A DNA stretch of 64,000 nt from assembly GCA_944381635.1 (NCBI GenBank), contig CALWLY010000019.1, positions 1-64,000 of the forward strand, written 5' to 3'. Source of the stretch: an uncultured Lachnospiraceae bacterium. Lineage in GTDB: Bacteria; Bacillota; Clostridia; Lachnospirales; Lachnospiraceae. The position numbers were made by a program, and so were the translations under genes. Under the pieces are notes generated by a model. That model was not told where the DNA came from and made no database searches. It saw nothing but the letters and a program-made list of their open reading frames with translations. Below are positions 28,613 through 36,873 of the stretch, in pieces. How positions within the stretch are numbered: position 1 is the stretch's first letter; every line of letters begins with the position of its first letter.

Positions 28613-30301
28613 TCAGCCGCCGCTTACAAAACGACTGATCGCCTCCCAGACACCGGGTTCTCCTTTTTCAAATCCCAGCTTCCATTCAGCCACACCGGCG
28701 ATTCCGGCATTTTGCATGACACTCAGCTTAGCCTCTAAAGATTCCGCATCTTCCAGCCATACCTGATAAAGGATGCCGTCCTGCTCAAATTCTCCATAAT
28801 TCTGTCCGGTACTGTCATCCCATTCCGCGCTTACGCCGTTGTTTGCCAGAAAATCTTTTGCGCTCTTCATGCCCACCGCTTCGCTTTCCAGCGTACCGTT
28901 TCCGGATTTCCATATTCTTGTGTAAAAAGGCACTGCATTGATGATTTTCTCTGCAGGCACATATTCCAGCATCGTGTTGATTCCCTTTGTGACAAAATCA
29001 AGGGATGCCACAGAACCTGCTTCTTCACTTCCCGCATAGTGCTCGTCGTATCCCATGATCACTACATAGTCCGCGATAACACCCTGTTCCTCCCATCCAT
29101 AATGGGAGTTATAGCTTTCCGGAGCATAGTTGTCCACAGACAGCACAATGCCGTTCTTTCGGCACTCGATGGAAAGTTCTCTTAAAAACTCCACATAGTG
29201 CTCTCCCGTCTGAGTATCTAATTCCTCAAAGTCCATATTGATACCGTCAATATCATACTCCAGGATGATGTTCATCAGGTTTTGAATGATCATCTGTCTC
29301 TTGCTGGTGTAGGAGAGAACCTCATGAGTATCTACGCCGTCATAATTAAAATTATTGAAAAGTGCCCACACCTCAAGTCCCATGGCATGAGCTTTCTCCA
29401 CATATTCTTTGCTTGCTATGCTTTCAAAGCTGCCGTTATTGTCATAGAGGAAAAACCAGGTAGGCGAAATAACATTTAATCCCTGTGTTTCCGCCACAGC
29501 ACTTTCAAAAGTACTGTTTCCCGCCTCCGAAGAGATCTGGTGCCATCCCATGTTGATTTTGTAATCCCTATGGATACTGGTGTATTCCGGTTCCGTATAA
29601 GGTTTTTGGGCTGCAGTCGTCACGGCAAAAGGATCGGAAAGTCGTTTTTTCTCCACGTATCCGATAAACCCATCCTCCGTCATAACCTTATCCCAGGTTT
29701 CCATCTCTTCCAGCAAATACAGCTGACTGTCTTTTGTGACATCCGTAAGGATACTGCTCTTAATGCCGCCCTTTTCCCGGACCTGAGTATCTTTTTTTAC
29801 AGAAACTGCCTGTTTTTCCCCGAACTGTGTCTCAATCACTGCCCGGTTGGGATTTTCGTAAATGACAAAGTTCATATTGGTAAACTCCTGAACATAATCC
29901 AGGGCCACATAAACTTCCGTTCCTTCCTCACCTGTCACTTCCACAGCCTGTACATAGCCGTCTTCGCCGCTCTGTCCCACAGACACGCTTACAAGCTCTT
30001 CCGGAAGAGCATACAACAGCAGTTTTTCATTGGTATCGGCATAAAAACGGTCATTAAAGTAATTGTGGACTACATCCATGGAAACATAACAATGTCCGTC
30101 CTGCCAGATTCCCTTCTCTTCCAGAATTTCCTGATCATATACCAGTGCCATCTGGGCGTCATCCGAAAGATTATAATAAGAAGAAAGGTCTGCCCGCTCA
30201 TCCGAATAGGAAAACCTGTCTATCAGTTTCATACCAAATGTAATTGCAATCACTGCAAAAATAAGGACGATCGCAATGATTGCCGGCATTATTTTTTTCA
30301 T
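28613..30301 (-). CDS. GH18 family peptidoglycan hydrolase with SH3-type domain
   Basis: A 562-residue protein with an N-terminal membrane anchor (IIAIVLIFAVIAITFG). A wall-associated region contains an SH3b-like stretch (DTQVREKGGIKSSIL to DGFIGYVEKKRL, about residues 180-230), then a GH18 barrel. The catalytic motif is DIDGINMDFEEL, fitting DxxDxDxE with Glu as acid/base. YVVIMGYDEHY and GVAEWKLGFEK are further conserved barrel strands. Relatives such as YaaH/SleL act on spore cortex; together with the CwlD-like neighbour this suggests sporulation or germination. The start has AGGAGG. Confidence 0.88.
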   Translation of the reverse strand: MKKIMPAIIAIVLIFAVIAITFGMKLIDRFSYSDERADLSSYYNLSDDAQMALVYDQEILEEKGIWQDGHCYVSMDVVHNYFNDRFYADTNEKLLLYALPEELVSVSVGQSGEDGYVQAVEVTGEEGTEVYVALDYVQEFTNMNFVIYENPNRAVIETQFGEKQAVSVKKDTQVREKGGIKSSILTDVTKDSQLYLLEEMETWDKVMTEDGFIGYVEKKRLSDPFAVTTAAQKPYTEPEYTSIHRDYKINMGWHQISSEAGNSTFESAVAETQGLNVISPTWFFLYDNNGSFESIASKEYVEKAHAMGLEVWALFNNFNYDGVDTHEVLSYTSKRQMIIQNLMNIILEYDIDGINMDFEELDTQTGEHYVEFLRELSIECRKNGIVLSVDNYAPESYNSHYGWEEQGVIADYVVIMGYDEHYAGSEEAGSVASLDFVTKGINTMLEYVPAEKIINAVPFYTRIWKSGNGTLESEAVGMKSAKDFLANNGVSAEWDDSTGQNYGEFEQDGILYQVWLEDAESLEAKLSVMQNAGIAGVAEWKLGFEKGEPGVWEAISRFVSGG

Positions 30302-30327
30302 AAAACCAGCACCTCCTGACCGTCCCT

Positions 30328-30356
30328 ATTATACCAGACTATCGACACAGCGTCAT
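30328..30356 (-). promoter_or_regulatory. Promoter of the GH18/amidase operon
   Basis: On the minus strand, extended -10 TGGTATAAT (-10 hexamer 30333-30328) and -35 ATGACG (30356-30351), spacing 17. Confidence 0.55.
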
Positions 30357-30481
30357 TATGAAATTTTCGTAAATATTACAAAATCTGACATCCTCCTGCG
30401 TACACAGTTACGGGGTCCTTTCCGACATTCCGATGTCACTTTCAGATAGAAGACTTCTGTGACTATATCTTTCTGTTTTGT

Positions 30482-30733
30482 TTATTCACATTTGACCTTA
30501 TCATACCGCAGCTCTTTTAAAAGTCCTTTTTCATCCAGCACGAAATCGGCCATGTAACTGGACTCTTCCTTCACGCACGCTTTCACGATTTCACCGGGAG
30601 TGGACGGCCTGCCTTCCAGATACAGGCTGACGCCCTGTCTTTTCATTGTGCCAAGCCTCTTTTCCCACACTTTCTGACTCTTTAAATCTCCAGCGGCAAT
30701 GTAATGGTTTTCCCCTGTATGCTTTCTATTCAT
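30482..30733 (-). CDS. Small conserved hypothetical protein
   Basis: An 83-residue soluble protein with no recognised domain (MNRKHTGENHYIAAGDLK at the start, ADFVLDEKGLLKELRYDKV near the end). A GGGGGA motif lies about ten bases before the ATG, and the reading frame looks coding rather than antisense. It stands alone between the GH18 operon and the large 30.7-31.5 kb gap. The function is unknown. Confidence 0.5.
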   Translation of the reverse strand: MNRKHTGENHYIAAGDLKSQKVWEKRLGTMKRQGVSLYLEGRPSTPGEIVKACVKEESSYMADFVLDEKGLLKELRYDKVKCE

Positions 30734-30802
30734 AGTTTCTGAATCCCCCTTTTATTTTGCGGTGCCAAACACCAAAAGCTCTATTCCATGACATATATTC
30801 CT

Positions 30803-30928
30803 TCTCCGCACTCTGCGGGATTCTCCGCCTGCAGCAGGTCGCTTTGCGGCAAAATTATTTTCCGCCGCGGTGCGGTTTCCTGTTTTTTCTCTATGATAGC
30901 TCTATGATAGGAAACAAACATTCCTTTG
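30803..30928 (-). repeat. Structured intergenic repeat copy 3 (type B, decayed)
   Basis: It shares CCGCCTGCAGC, GTCGC-TTGCGGC and TTCCGCCGCGGTGCG in the same order as copy 2, but the palindrome is broken. Only one arm remains (ATGATAGGAAAC near 30903-30914), preceded by a duplicated CTATGATAGCT, and TTCC follows without a full partner. Confidence 0.65.
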
Positions 30929-30997
30929 CAAAATACTGTGCCAACAGAATATGAGATGCCCGAACGCGTATCAAAATAAGCGATATTGCTATCGCAG

Positions 30998-31276
30998 CTC
31001 ACGTGAAATTTGAATTATAAGTAAAAATTTTGAAACACAATCACAGACAGACACGCCTGTAAGACATCACTGTCTCCTTTCAAAGAATTCACACAGGAAA
31101 CAGATGATAAGAAATTTATTTTTCTAAAAAAATTTGACTTGTTTATGATTTGAATGATGAATATTTGAATTGTAAATAGTAAATATAAATATTTAGATAC
31201 AAGAGAATCATCAATTCTATCTATTATGATACTTCCCTCCTCCTGATACCGACTGTTCAGGAGCATCTCACGTGAA
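30998..31276. other. AT-rich segment bounded by identical 10-bp CTCACGTGAA repeats
   Basis: CTCACGTGAA occurs at 30998-31007 and 31267-31276, each centred on the palindrome TCACGTGA. The 259 bases between are markedly AT-rich. The segment holds a hairpin CTCCTGA/TCAGGAG (31240-31263). An 83-codon minus-strand frame inside has no ribosome binding site and is not called. The rest of the 737-base gap holds repeat copy 3 and the mecA promoter. Confidence 0.45.
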
Positions 31277-31346
31277 GATTATATCAAAATTTCGTTTATA
31301 AAGCAAGAAGAATTCTTAAAAAAAATGAAACTATCGCCTTGTACCC

Positions 31347-31374
31347 TTGACTTCCCCCTTTCCCGGAGTATAAT
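31347..31374 (+). promoter_or_regulatory. Promoter of mecA
   Basis: -35 TTGACT (31347-31352), 16-base spacer, perfect -10 TATAAT (31369-31374), about 90 bases before the gene. Confidence 0.75.
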
Positions 31375-31470
31375 ATAATTTCACAGGCAGATTTGTTCAT
31401 TTTACAGCATTTTCAGTCACACGCAATCATTTTTGAAGTATCTTATTTATTATAGTAAGGATGTGAGCAT

Positions 31471-32247
31471 ATGAAAATTGAAAAAGTAAGTGACCACCAG
31501 ATCCGTTGTACTCTCACAAAAGCCGATCTGGCTGCCAGAGAACTGAAAATCAGCGAGCTCGCATACGGAACAGAAAAAGCCAAAAATCTTTTCCGTGATA
31601 TGATGCAGCAGGCTTCCCAGAAATTTGGTTTTGAGGCAGAAGATATTCCCCTTATGATAGAAGCAATTCCCATGAGTGCAGACTGTATCGTACTCATTAT
31701 CACAAAAGTGGAGGATCCGGAGGAGCTGGATACGCGTTTTTCCAAATTTGCCCCTTCTTTAAAGGAAGACGGACAGGAAAACGATGAACTGATTCCCGAA
31801 CTGGGAGAAGGTTCCGATGAAGTGCTTGATCTTTTCAAGAGAATCCACGAGGGCAGACTTGCCGGAATTGCAGCAGCATCTTCTGAAAGCCAGAAGCAGA
31901 CCGACAGTCCTTCTTCCGCACAGCCGGAGAAAAGGACCGAGCAGAAAGCTGCGGATTCTTTCCGTACTTTCTCTTTCGCATCTCTTCATGAGGTTATCAG
32001 ACTTGCCCATGTTGTATCATCTTTCTATGATGGACGCAACTCTTTTTATAAAGATGAAAATAACAACCGCTATCTGCTTGTTTTAAGTGAATATGCTGTG
32101 AGTCCCGAAGATTTTAATCGTATCTGCAACATTGCTTCCGAATACGGTAAATTCGAGAAAACAACATCTACAAGCGAAGCCTATTTCAAAGAACACTATG
32201 AGCTGATTCTTACAGACAGAGCTCTTCAGACTCTGGCAACTCTTTAA
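31471..32247 (+). CDS. mecA: Adaptor protein MecA
   Basis: A 258-residue adaptor that delivers substrates to the ClpC AAA+ unfoldase. The N-terminal substrate-binding domain starts MKIEKVSDHQIRCTLTKADL and includes DMMQQASQKFGFE. A Ser/Gln/Glu-rich linker covers about residues 130-165. The C-terminal ClpC-binding domain contains FASLHEVIRLAHVV and NRYLLVLSEY. Length is slightly above B. subtilis MecA. AAGGATGTG precedes the ATG. It is a single-gene unit. Confidence 0.9.
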   Translation: MKIEKVSDHQIRCTLTKADLAARELKISELAYGTEKAKNLFRDMMQQASQKFGFEAEDIPLMIEAIPMSADCIVLIITKVEDPEELDTRFSKFAPSLKEDGQENDELIPELGEGSDEVLDLFKRIHEGRLAGIAAASSESQKQTDSPSSAQPEKRTEQKAADSFRTFSFASLHEVIRLAHVVSSFYDGRNSFYKDENNNRYLLVLSEYAVSPEDFNRICNIASEYGKFEKTTSTSEAYFKEHYELILTDRALQTLATL

Positions 32248-32258
32248 AATCGGGAAAT

Positions 32259-32340
32259 GCGGCAGGGAAATTCCTTTCCTGCCGTACAAAAAAATCTCGC
32301 TTTGCGGCATATGGTATTTTGCCGCAAAGCGAGATTTTTC
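32259..32340. terminator. Bidirectional terminator between mecA and the DUF1858 gene
   Basis: An almost perfect palindrome, AAAAAAATCTCGCTTTGCGG (from 32288, arm to 32309) with the complementary arm at 32320-32339, ends in T-runs on both strands. Upstream a second hairpin CGGCAGG/CCTGCCG (32264-32284) resembles the palindrome of the repeat family, and the ATCTCGC hairpin resembles its type B end, so this may be a reduced relative. Confidence 0.8.
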
Positions 32341-32371
32341 TTTTCTGCTGTCAACGGAGAAAACTGGCTTC

Positions 32372-32563
32372 TTACAGAGCGTTCAGCTTTTCCATCAGAG
32401 CTTCCACCGGAATGCCGTGCACCATAGCTGCTTCCTCCAGGCTTTCTCCCTGTGCGGAAGGGCAGCCCAGACAGTGCATACCGATTTCCATCAGAACAGG
32501 AGCTGCGTTCATATCTATTCTCAGAACTTCTCCGATTGTCATTTCTTTGGTAAATTTAGCCAT
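32372..32563 (-). CDS. DUF1858 domain redox-type protein
   Basis: A 63-residue protein of the DUF1858 family (hybrid-cluster-protein-associated disulfide domain): [21 protein letters not shown], then [23 protein letters not shown] with the CLGC pair. Such proteins are thought to have a redox role; the partner here is not known. An in-frame ATG at 32587 is excluded because it would place the AGGAGG motif inside the gene. ATG 32563 lies ten bases after AGGAGG. It is divergent from pflB and shares its upstream region. Confidence 0.82.
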   Translation of the reverse strand: MAKFTKEMTIGEVLRIDMNAAPVLMEIGMHCLGCPSAQGESLEEAAMVHGIPVEALMEKLNAL

Positions 32564-32686
32564 TCTATAAAAACCTCCTTTTTTCAATCATTCGTTCACC
32601 TCAGTATAATACATTCTCCTTTATCTGACAACCTTATACCTGCCTTTTCTTCTTTCTTTTCCTAAACTTTTTATAAACTCGGATTA

Positions 32687-32727
32687 TGTACTTCAAAAAG
32701 TACACATACTGTATCTCAAAAAATACA
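32687..32727. promoter_or_regulatory. Pair of 18-bp inverted-repeat operators upstream of pflB
   Basis: TGTACTTCAAAAAGTACA (32687-32704) and TGTATCTCAAAAAATACA (32710-32727) are near-identical imperfect palindromes with centres 23 bases apart. The second ends nine bases before the -35, a position fitting an activator dimer pair. They do not match Rex or FNR consensus sites; the regulator is unknown. Confidence 0.6.
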
Positions 32728-32736
32728 ACTGTTATC

Positions 32737-32766
32737 TTGACTTGTTATATTTTTGTCAATTATAAT
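32737..32766 (+). promoter_or_regulatory. Promoter of the pyruvate formate-lyase locus
   Basis: -35 TTGACT (32737-32742), 18-base spacer, perfect -10 TATAAT (32761-32766). A leader of about 85 bases follows, with a small hairpin TGCGC/GCGCA near 32792-32809. Confidence 0.8.
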
Positions 32767-32859
32767 GGGGGCACAGGATTGGCACTCTTACATGCGCTCC
32801 AAAACGCGCATTGCCACAATTAACTTTTCACTCACAATTTTTTAGGAGGCTAATAGCAA

Positions 32860-34911
32860 ATGAGACCAGAATGGACAGATTTTGTAGGCGGAAAATGGGT
32901 CAGCGAAGTAAATGTTCGTGACTTCATCCAGAAGAACTATACTCCCTATGACGGAGATGATTCTTTCTTAGCTGAAGCTACTCAGAACACAAAGGATTTA
33001 TGGAATCAGGTCCTTGATTTACAGAAACAGGAACGTGAAGCCGGCGGTGTACTGGATATGGATACCAAAGTTGTATCTACCATCACATCCCACGGACCGG
33101 GCTATCTGGATAAATCCAAAGAAACTATCGTTGGATTCCAGACAGACAAACCGTTCAAACGTTCCCTTCAGCCTTACGGCGGTATCCGCATGGCAGAAAA
33201 AGCCTGCGCAGACAACGGTTACACTGTGGACCCTGAAATCTCCGAATTCTTCTCCACACATAGAAAAACACACAACGCAGGATGCTTCGATGCATACAAC
33301 CCGGAAATGAGAGCATGCCGTTCTTCCCATATCATTACAGGTCTTCCGGATGCATACGGACGCGGACGTATCATCGGTGACTACAGACGTGTTGCTCTCT
33401 ACGGTATTGACAGACTGATCGAAGATAAAGAAGAGCAGAAAGCTTCCACAGGACGCGTTATGACAGACGATGTTATCCGTCTTCGCGAAGAACTGTCCGA
33501 ACAGATTACTGCATTAAAAATGATGAAAGTAATGGCTGCTTCCTACGGATGCGATATTTCCAAACCCGCTTCCAACGTACAGGAAGCAATCCAGGCTACC
33601 TACTTCGGTTATCTGTGCGCTGTCAAAGAACAGAACGGAGCAGCTATGTCCCTGGGACGTACTTCTACCTTCCTTGACTGCTACGCACAGAGAGATTTAA
33701 AGAACGGAACTTTCACTGAAGAGCAGATTCAGGAATTTGTAGACCACTTCATCATGAAACTGCGCTGCGTAAGATTCGCACGTACACCTGAATACAACCA
33801 GATCTTTGCAGGCGATCCGGTATGGATCACAGAATCCCTGGGCGGTGTAGGCATCGACGGCCGTCACATGGTAACCAAAATGTCCTTCCGTTACCTGCAC
33901 ACACTGACAAACTTAGGACCTTCTCCGGAACCGAACCTGACTGTTTTATGGTCCACAAGACTTCCGGAAAACTGGAAAAAATACTGTGCTAAGATGTCTA
34001 TCTTAACATCTTCCATCCAGTACGAAAACGACGATCTGATGAGAGTAACTCACGGCGATGACTATGCAATTGCATGCTGTGTATCTTCTATGAGAGTCGG
34101 CAAGGAAATGCAGTTCTTCGGAGCCCGCGCTAACCTGGCTAAATGTCTGTTATACGCACTGAACGGCGGTGTGGACGAAGTGACCAAGAAACAGGTTGGA
34201 CCGAAATACCGTCCTGTAGCAGGCGATGTTTTAGATTACGAAGATGTACTGGCTAAATTCAAAGACATGATGGAATGGCAGGCTGATGTTTATGTAAACA
34301 CTCTGAACATCATCCACTATATGCACGACAAATACTGCTACGAAAGAGCACAGATGGCTCTGCATGACAGAGATGTCCGCCGCTATTTCGCAACCGGTAT
34401 TGCAGGTCTTTCTATCGTAGCTGACTCACTGTCCGCAATCAAATATGCAAAAGTGGAACCGATCCGTGATGAAGACGGCATTATTATTGATTTCAAAACA
34501 ACCGGAGATTTCCCGAAATACGGAAACGACGATGACCGCGTAGACGAAATCGCTCAGCACATCGTAAGCTTCTTCATGACAGCGCTGAGAAGACATCACA
34601 CCTACAGAGACGGTTTCCCGACTATGTCCGTACTGACAATTACTTCCAACGTAACCTACGGTAAAGCTACCGGAAATACTCCGGACGGACGTAAGAAAGG
34701 ACAGCCTTTTGCTCCCGGTGCCAACCCGATGCACGGACGCGACACTCACGGTGCAGTCGCTTCCTTATCTTCCGTAGCAAAACTTCCTTTCATGGATGCT
34801 CAGGACGGTATCTCCAATACCTTCACAATCATCCCCGGCGCTCTCGGCAAGGAAGACAAAGTATTTGCAGGCGACATTGATATGGAACTGGATCTTGGTC
34901 TGGACAAATAA
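32860..34911 (+). CDS. Pyruvate formate-lyase large part, lacking the glycyl-radical domain
   Basis: A 683-residue protein that aligns with residues ~1-685 of standard 750-760-residue formate C-acetyltransferase: [20 protein letters not shown] at the start, [20 protein letters not shown], the catalytic pair Cys406-Cys407 in [10 protein letters not shown], and [14 protein letters not shown]. It ends with [19 protein letters not shown] and an acidic tail where other PFLs continue into the radical domain, so the RVSGYAV glycine motif is absent from this chain. PFL converts pyruvate and CoA to acetyl-CoA and formate. The missing domain is encoded by the 80-residue gene at 35245. AGGAGG precedes the ATG. 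Activity should depend on that partner and on the activase. Confidence 0.9.
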   Translation: MRPEWTDFVGGKWVSEVNVRDFIQKNYTPYDGDDSFLAEATQNTKDLWNQVLDLQKQEREAGGVLDMDTKVVSTITSHGPGYLDKSKETIVGFQTDKPFKRSLQPYGGIRMAEKACADNGYTVDPEISEFFSTHRKTHNAGCFDAYNPEMRACRSSHIITGLPDAYGRGRIIGDYRRVALYGIDRLIEDKEEQKASTGRVMTDDVIRLREELSEQITALKMMKVMAASYGCDISKPASNVQEAIQATYFGYLCAVKEQNGAAMSLGRTSTFLDCYAQRDLKNGTFTEEQIQEFVDHFIMKLRCVRFARTPEYNQIFAGDPVWITESLGGVGIDGRHMVTKMSFRYLHTLTNLGPSPEPNLTVLWSTRLPENWKKYCAKMSILTSSIQYENDDLMRVTHGDDYAIACCVSSMRVGKEMQFFGARANLAKCLLYALNGGVDEVTKKQVGPKYRPVAGDVLDYEDVLAKFKDMMEWQADVYVNTLNIIHYMHDKYCYERAQMALHDRDVRRYFATGIAGLSIVADSLSAIKYAKVEPIRDEDGIIIDFKTTGDFPKYGNDDDRVDEIAQHIVSFFMTALRRHHTYRDGFPTMSVLTITSNVTYGKATGNTPDGRKKGQPFAPGANPMHGRDTHGAVASLSSVAKLPFMDAQDGISNTFTIIPGALGKEDKVFAGDIDMELDLGLDK

Positions 34912-34941
34912 TCCGATAAGAGTCAGATAAAAACGGGCGGA

Positions 34942-34971
34942 AGATTTTTCCCCATGAACGGCGAAAAATCT
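34942..34971 (+). other. Intercistronic hairpin after the large PFL gene
   Basis: AGATTTTTC (34942-34950) pairs perfectly with GAAAAATCT (34963-34971). No T-run follows, so it is more likely an RNA-stabilising or processing hairpin than a terminator; it could set the ratio of large to small PFL parts. Confidence 0.5.
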
Positions 34972-35017
34972 CTTAAAGCCAAAGACCGGACCTTCACCAC
35001 AATAAGGACTGATAAAT

Positions 35018-35230
35018 ATGGATCAAAAAGATATGATCGATGACATTGTTAAAATGCTGGATTCCGGCATGGCTAACGGTGTCGGCCACATAAATGTGGA
35101 AGTAAACACAGAGGATTCCTCACACAGAAATGTACAGACAATGGGATGTACAGACTGTTCCAGAACTCCTCTGGCATGCAATGTTCCTACTCTCCACGAC
35201 GGACTGGACGGAATCGAAGATTATAAATAA
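35018..35230 (+). CDS. Paralogue of the PFL radical domain's first half, with Cys-rich tail
   Basis: A 70-residue protein. Residues 5-35 ([20 protein letters not shown], then NVEVNTED) align with the start of the PFL radical domain ([19 protein letters not shown], then NVNVLNRD) in the next gene. After that it diverges: no RVSGYAV motif, but a Cys-rich part [14 protein letters not shown] (CxxC-x6-C) and an acidic end GLDGIEDYK. The start has AAGGA with nine-base spacing, weaker than the next gene. The function is unknown; it could be a structural filler, a regulator or a redox-sensing mimic of the radical domain. Confidence 0.75.
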   Translation: MDQKDMIDDIVKMLDSGMANGVGHINVEVNTEDSSHRNVQTMGCTDCSRTPLACNVPTLHDGLDGIEDYK

Positions 35231-35244
35231 CAGGAGGAATTACC

Positions 35245-35487
35245 ATGGAAACAAATCAGGCACAGGTAGACAATCTCGTAGCTTTATTAGATGGATACGC
35301 AGAAAAAGGCGGCCATCACTTAAATGTAAATGTTCTCAACAGAGATACTTTGCTGGATGCTCAGAAACATCCTGAAAAATACCCTCAGCTGACAATCCGT
35401 GTATCCGGATACGCTGTTAACTTCATCAAACTGACACCTGAACAGCAGGCTGACGTTATCTCCAGAACCTTCCACGAAGGAATCTGA
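35245..35487 (+). CDS. Stand-alone glycyl-radical domain of pyruvate formate-lyase (GrcA-like)
   Basis: An 80-residue protein equivalent to the last ~80 residues of standard [36 protein letters not shown], then [20 protein letters not shown]. The radical would form on Gly55 in RVSGYAV. It resembles the spare-part protein GrcA/YfiD of E. coli, but here the large chain lacks its own copy, so this should be an obligate subunit. It has the strongest ribosome binding site of the locus (AGGAGG, seven-base spacing), 14 bases after the 70-residue gene, and is followed by a strong terminator. Confidence 0.9.
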   Translation: METNQAQVDNLVALLDGYAEKGGHHLNVNVLNRDTLLDAQKHPEKYPQLTIRVSGYAVNFIKLTPEQQADVISRTFHEGI

Positions 35488-35510
35488 TTCTCTGCCTGAC
35501 AGGCAGGTTC

Positions 35511-35544
35511 AAAACCCGGCTGAGAATTCTCGGCCGGGTTTTTT
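35511..35544 (+). terminator. Terminator of the PFL subunit genes
   Basis: ACCCGGC and GCCGGGT flank a self-complementary GAGAATTCTC, making a nearly loopless long stem, then TTTTTT. The T-run is shared with the palindrome of repeat copy 4. Confidence 0.85.
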
Positions 35545-35666
35545 ATACAGCAGAAAAGTTTCTTTTCTGCTGTATAAAAAATGATAACAAATCATACTGC
35601 GGCGGAGAAGAAATAAGTCGCAGCGCGACCCGCCGCAGGCGAAGAATCTCGCGTTGCGAGATTCTT
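35539..35666 (+). repeat. Structured intergenic repeat copy 4 (type B, opposite strand)
   Basis: The palindrome has 20-bp arms (35539-35558 and 35562-35581, core TATACAGCAGAAAAG). Then comes the reverse complement of the copy-2 body: CTGCGGCGGAG, GTCGCAGCGCGAC, CGCCGCAGGCG and the hairpin AAGAATCTCGC/GCGAGATTCTT (35642-35666). Relative to transcription the order (palindrome, then body) is the same as in the other copies. Confidence 0.85.
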
Positions 35667-35698
35667 ATTTATCATCAATCATATTGGAGGAGAGAAGT

Positions 35699-36466
35699 AT
35701 GACACAGGGAAGAATACATTCCATTGAAACTTTTGGCACGGTTGACGGCCCCGGCGTGCGGTTTGTCGTGTTCGTACAGGGCTGCCCTATGAGATGTGCC
35801 TATTGCCACAATCCTGACACCTGGGCTATGGAAGGCGGCACAATGATGGAGCCTTCCGAAATTATAGAACAATATGAACGAAACAAGGGCTTTTACCGGG
35901 GCGGCGGCATTACTGTCACAGGCGGAGAGCCTCTCATGCAGATAGATTTTCTTATCGACCTGTTTACTTTGGCGAAACAGAAAGAAATTCACACCTGTAT
36001 CGACAGCTCCGGAATCGCCTATAAGCCTGATGCCAATCCGCAGTGGCTTGAAAAATTGGATCATCTTTTAACACTGACTGATCTTGTCATGCTGGATATC
36101 AAGCATATCAACCCGGAAAAGCACAAAAAACTTACCGAGCAGCCTAACGAAGGTATCCTGGCCTTCTGCTCTTATTTAAACGAAAAAAAAGTTCCTATGT
36201 GGATTCGCCATGTAGTGGTTCCAACCATCACAGATGATGACGAATCTTTGTATCAGCTGGGCTATTTTATCGGCCAGTTCACCAATTTGAAGGCACTTGA
36301 CCTGCTGCCCTATCATACCATGGGAAAAGTAAAATATGAAAAACTTGGCATGAAATATCCTCTGGAAGGCGTTCCGGCCATGGACAAAAATAAAATAATC
36401 CAAAAGAAAAAAACAGTTCTTGAAGGCGTCCGCGCCCGCCGCCTTGAGATGGGCCTTATCAAATAA
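35699..36466 (+). CDS. pflA: Pyruvate formate-lyase activating enzyme
   Basis: A 255-residue radical-SAM protein that abstracts hydrogen from the PFL glycine. The iron-sulfur motif is GCPMRCAYC (CxxxCxxC, residues ~29-37), preceded by ETFGTVDGPGVRFVVFVQ, with GGEPLMQ as the SAM glycine motif and VMLDIKHINPEKH typical of PFL activases. A frame start at 35654 lies within the repeat; ATG 35699 has GGAGGAGA and fits the family. It is separated from the PFL genes by a terminator and repeat copy 4, so it may be expressed from its own weaker transcript or by read-through. Confidence 0.95.
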   Translation: MTQGRIHSIETFGTVDGPGVRFVVFVQGCPMRCAYCHNPDTWAMEGGTMMEPSEIIEQYERNKGFYRGGGITVTGGEPLMQIDFLIDLFTLAKQKEIHTCIDSSGIAYKPDANPQWLEKLDHLLTLTDLVMLDIKHINPEKHKKLTEQPNEGILAFCSYLNEKKVPMWIRHVVVPTITDDDESLYQLGYFIGQFTNLKALDLLPYHTMGKVKYEKLGMKYPLEGVPAMDKNKIIQKKKTVLEGVRARRLEMGLIK

Positions 36467-36550
36467 AAACTTTACAGTTTCAGCTGGTTTCCTATCTCAG
36501 AATCATACAATTTTTTCCTCTCTGTTTGGCAACATTCTTCCCGGAAAGAC

Positions 36551-36579
36551 TTGTATAAAATCTTGTTTTGTATTAAAAT
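36551..36579 (+). promoter_or_regulatory. Promoter of the ferredoxin gene
   Basis: -35 TTGTAT (36551-36556), 17-base spacer, -10 TAAAAT (36574-36579). Confidence 0.5.
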
Positions 36580-36612
36580 AAGGTGAGCAAAAAGATAAGG
36601 AGGATGTTAACT

Positions 36613-36783
36613 ATGGCATATGTTATTAATGACGGCTGCGTAAGTTGTGGAGCTTGCGAAGCACAGTGCCCGGTTGGAGCAATCAGTATGGGAGATGGCA
36701 AATTCGAAATCGACGCTACTAAATGTGTTGATTGCGGTTCCTGTGCAGGTGCTTGCCCTACAGGTTCTATCGAACAGGCTTAA
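36613..36783 (+). CDS. 2[4Fe-4S] ferredoxin
   Basis: A 56-residue clostridial-type ferredoxin. Two clusters are bound by CVSCGACEAQCPVG and CVDCGSCAGACPTG, each CxxCxxCxxxCP. It carries low-potential electrons for enzymes such as pyruvate:ferredoxin oxidoreductase or hydrogenase. A frame start at 36583 exists, but ATG 36613 follows GGAGG by nine bases and gives the usual MAYVINDGCVSCG. A bidirectional terminator follows. Confidence 0.95.
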   Translation: MAYVINDGCVSCGACEAQCPVGAISMGDGKFEIDATKCVDCGSCAGACPTGSIEQA

Positions 36784-36818
36784 TTGAATTTACATCATTG
36801 CTCCGGTTTTCCGGACAC

Positions 36819-36847
36819 AAAAAAGCATCCCCCGCGGATGCTTTTTT
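36819..36847. terminator. Bidirectional terminator between ferredoxin and MerR-like genes
   Basis: AAAAAAGCATCC pairs with GGATGCTTTTTT around a short CCCGC loop, with T-runs on both strands. The genes are convergent. Confidence 0.85.
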
Positions 36848-36873
36848 GATTTTCCGATTCTTTCTTATTTCCT

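Noticed and set aside
30781..31002. 73-codon minus-strand frame over repeat copy 3
   Set aside because: It reads through the structured repeat and has no ribosome binding site.
31015..31266. 83-codon minus-strand frame in the AT-rich block
   Set aside because: No ribosome binding site, low-complexity AT-driven composition, and a boundary at the CTCACGTGAA repeats; no family resemblance.
34912..35244. Frameshift or assembly error splitting PFL
   Set aside because: The gap is 333 bases, holds a separate coding gene and a hairpin, and the radical-domain gene has its own strong ribosome binding site and start codon.
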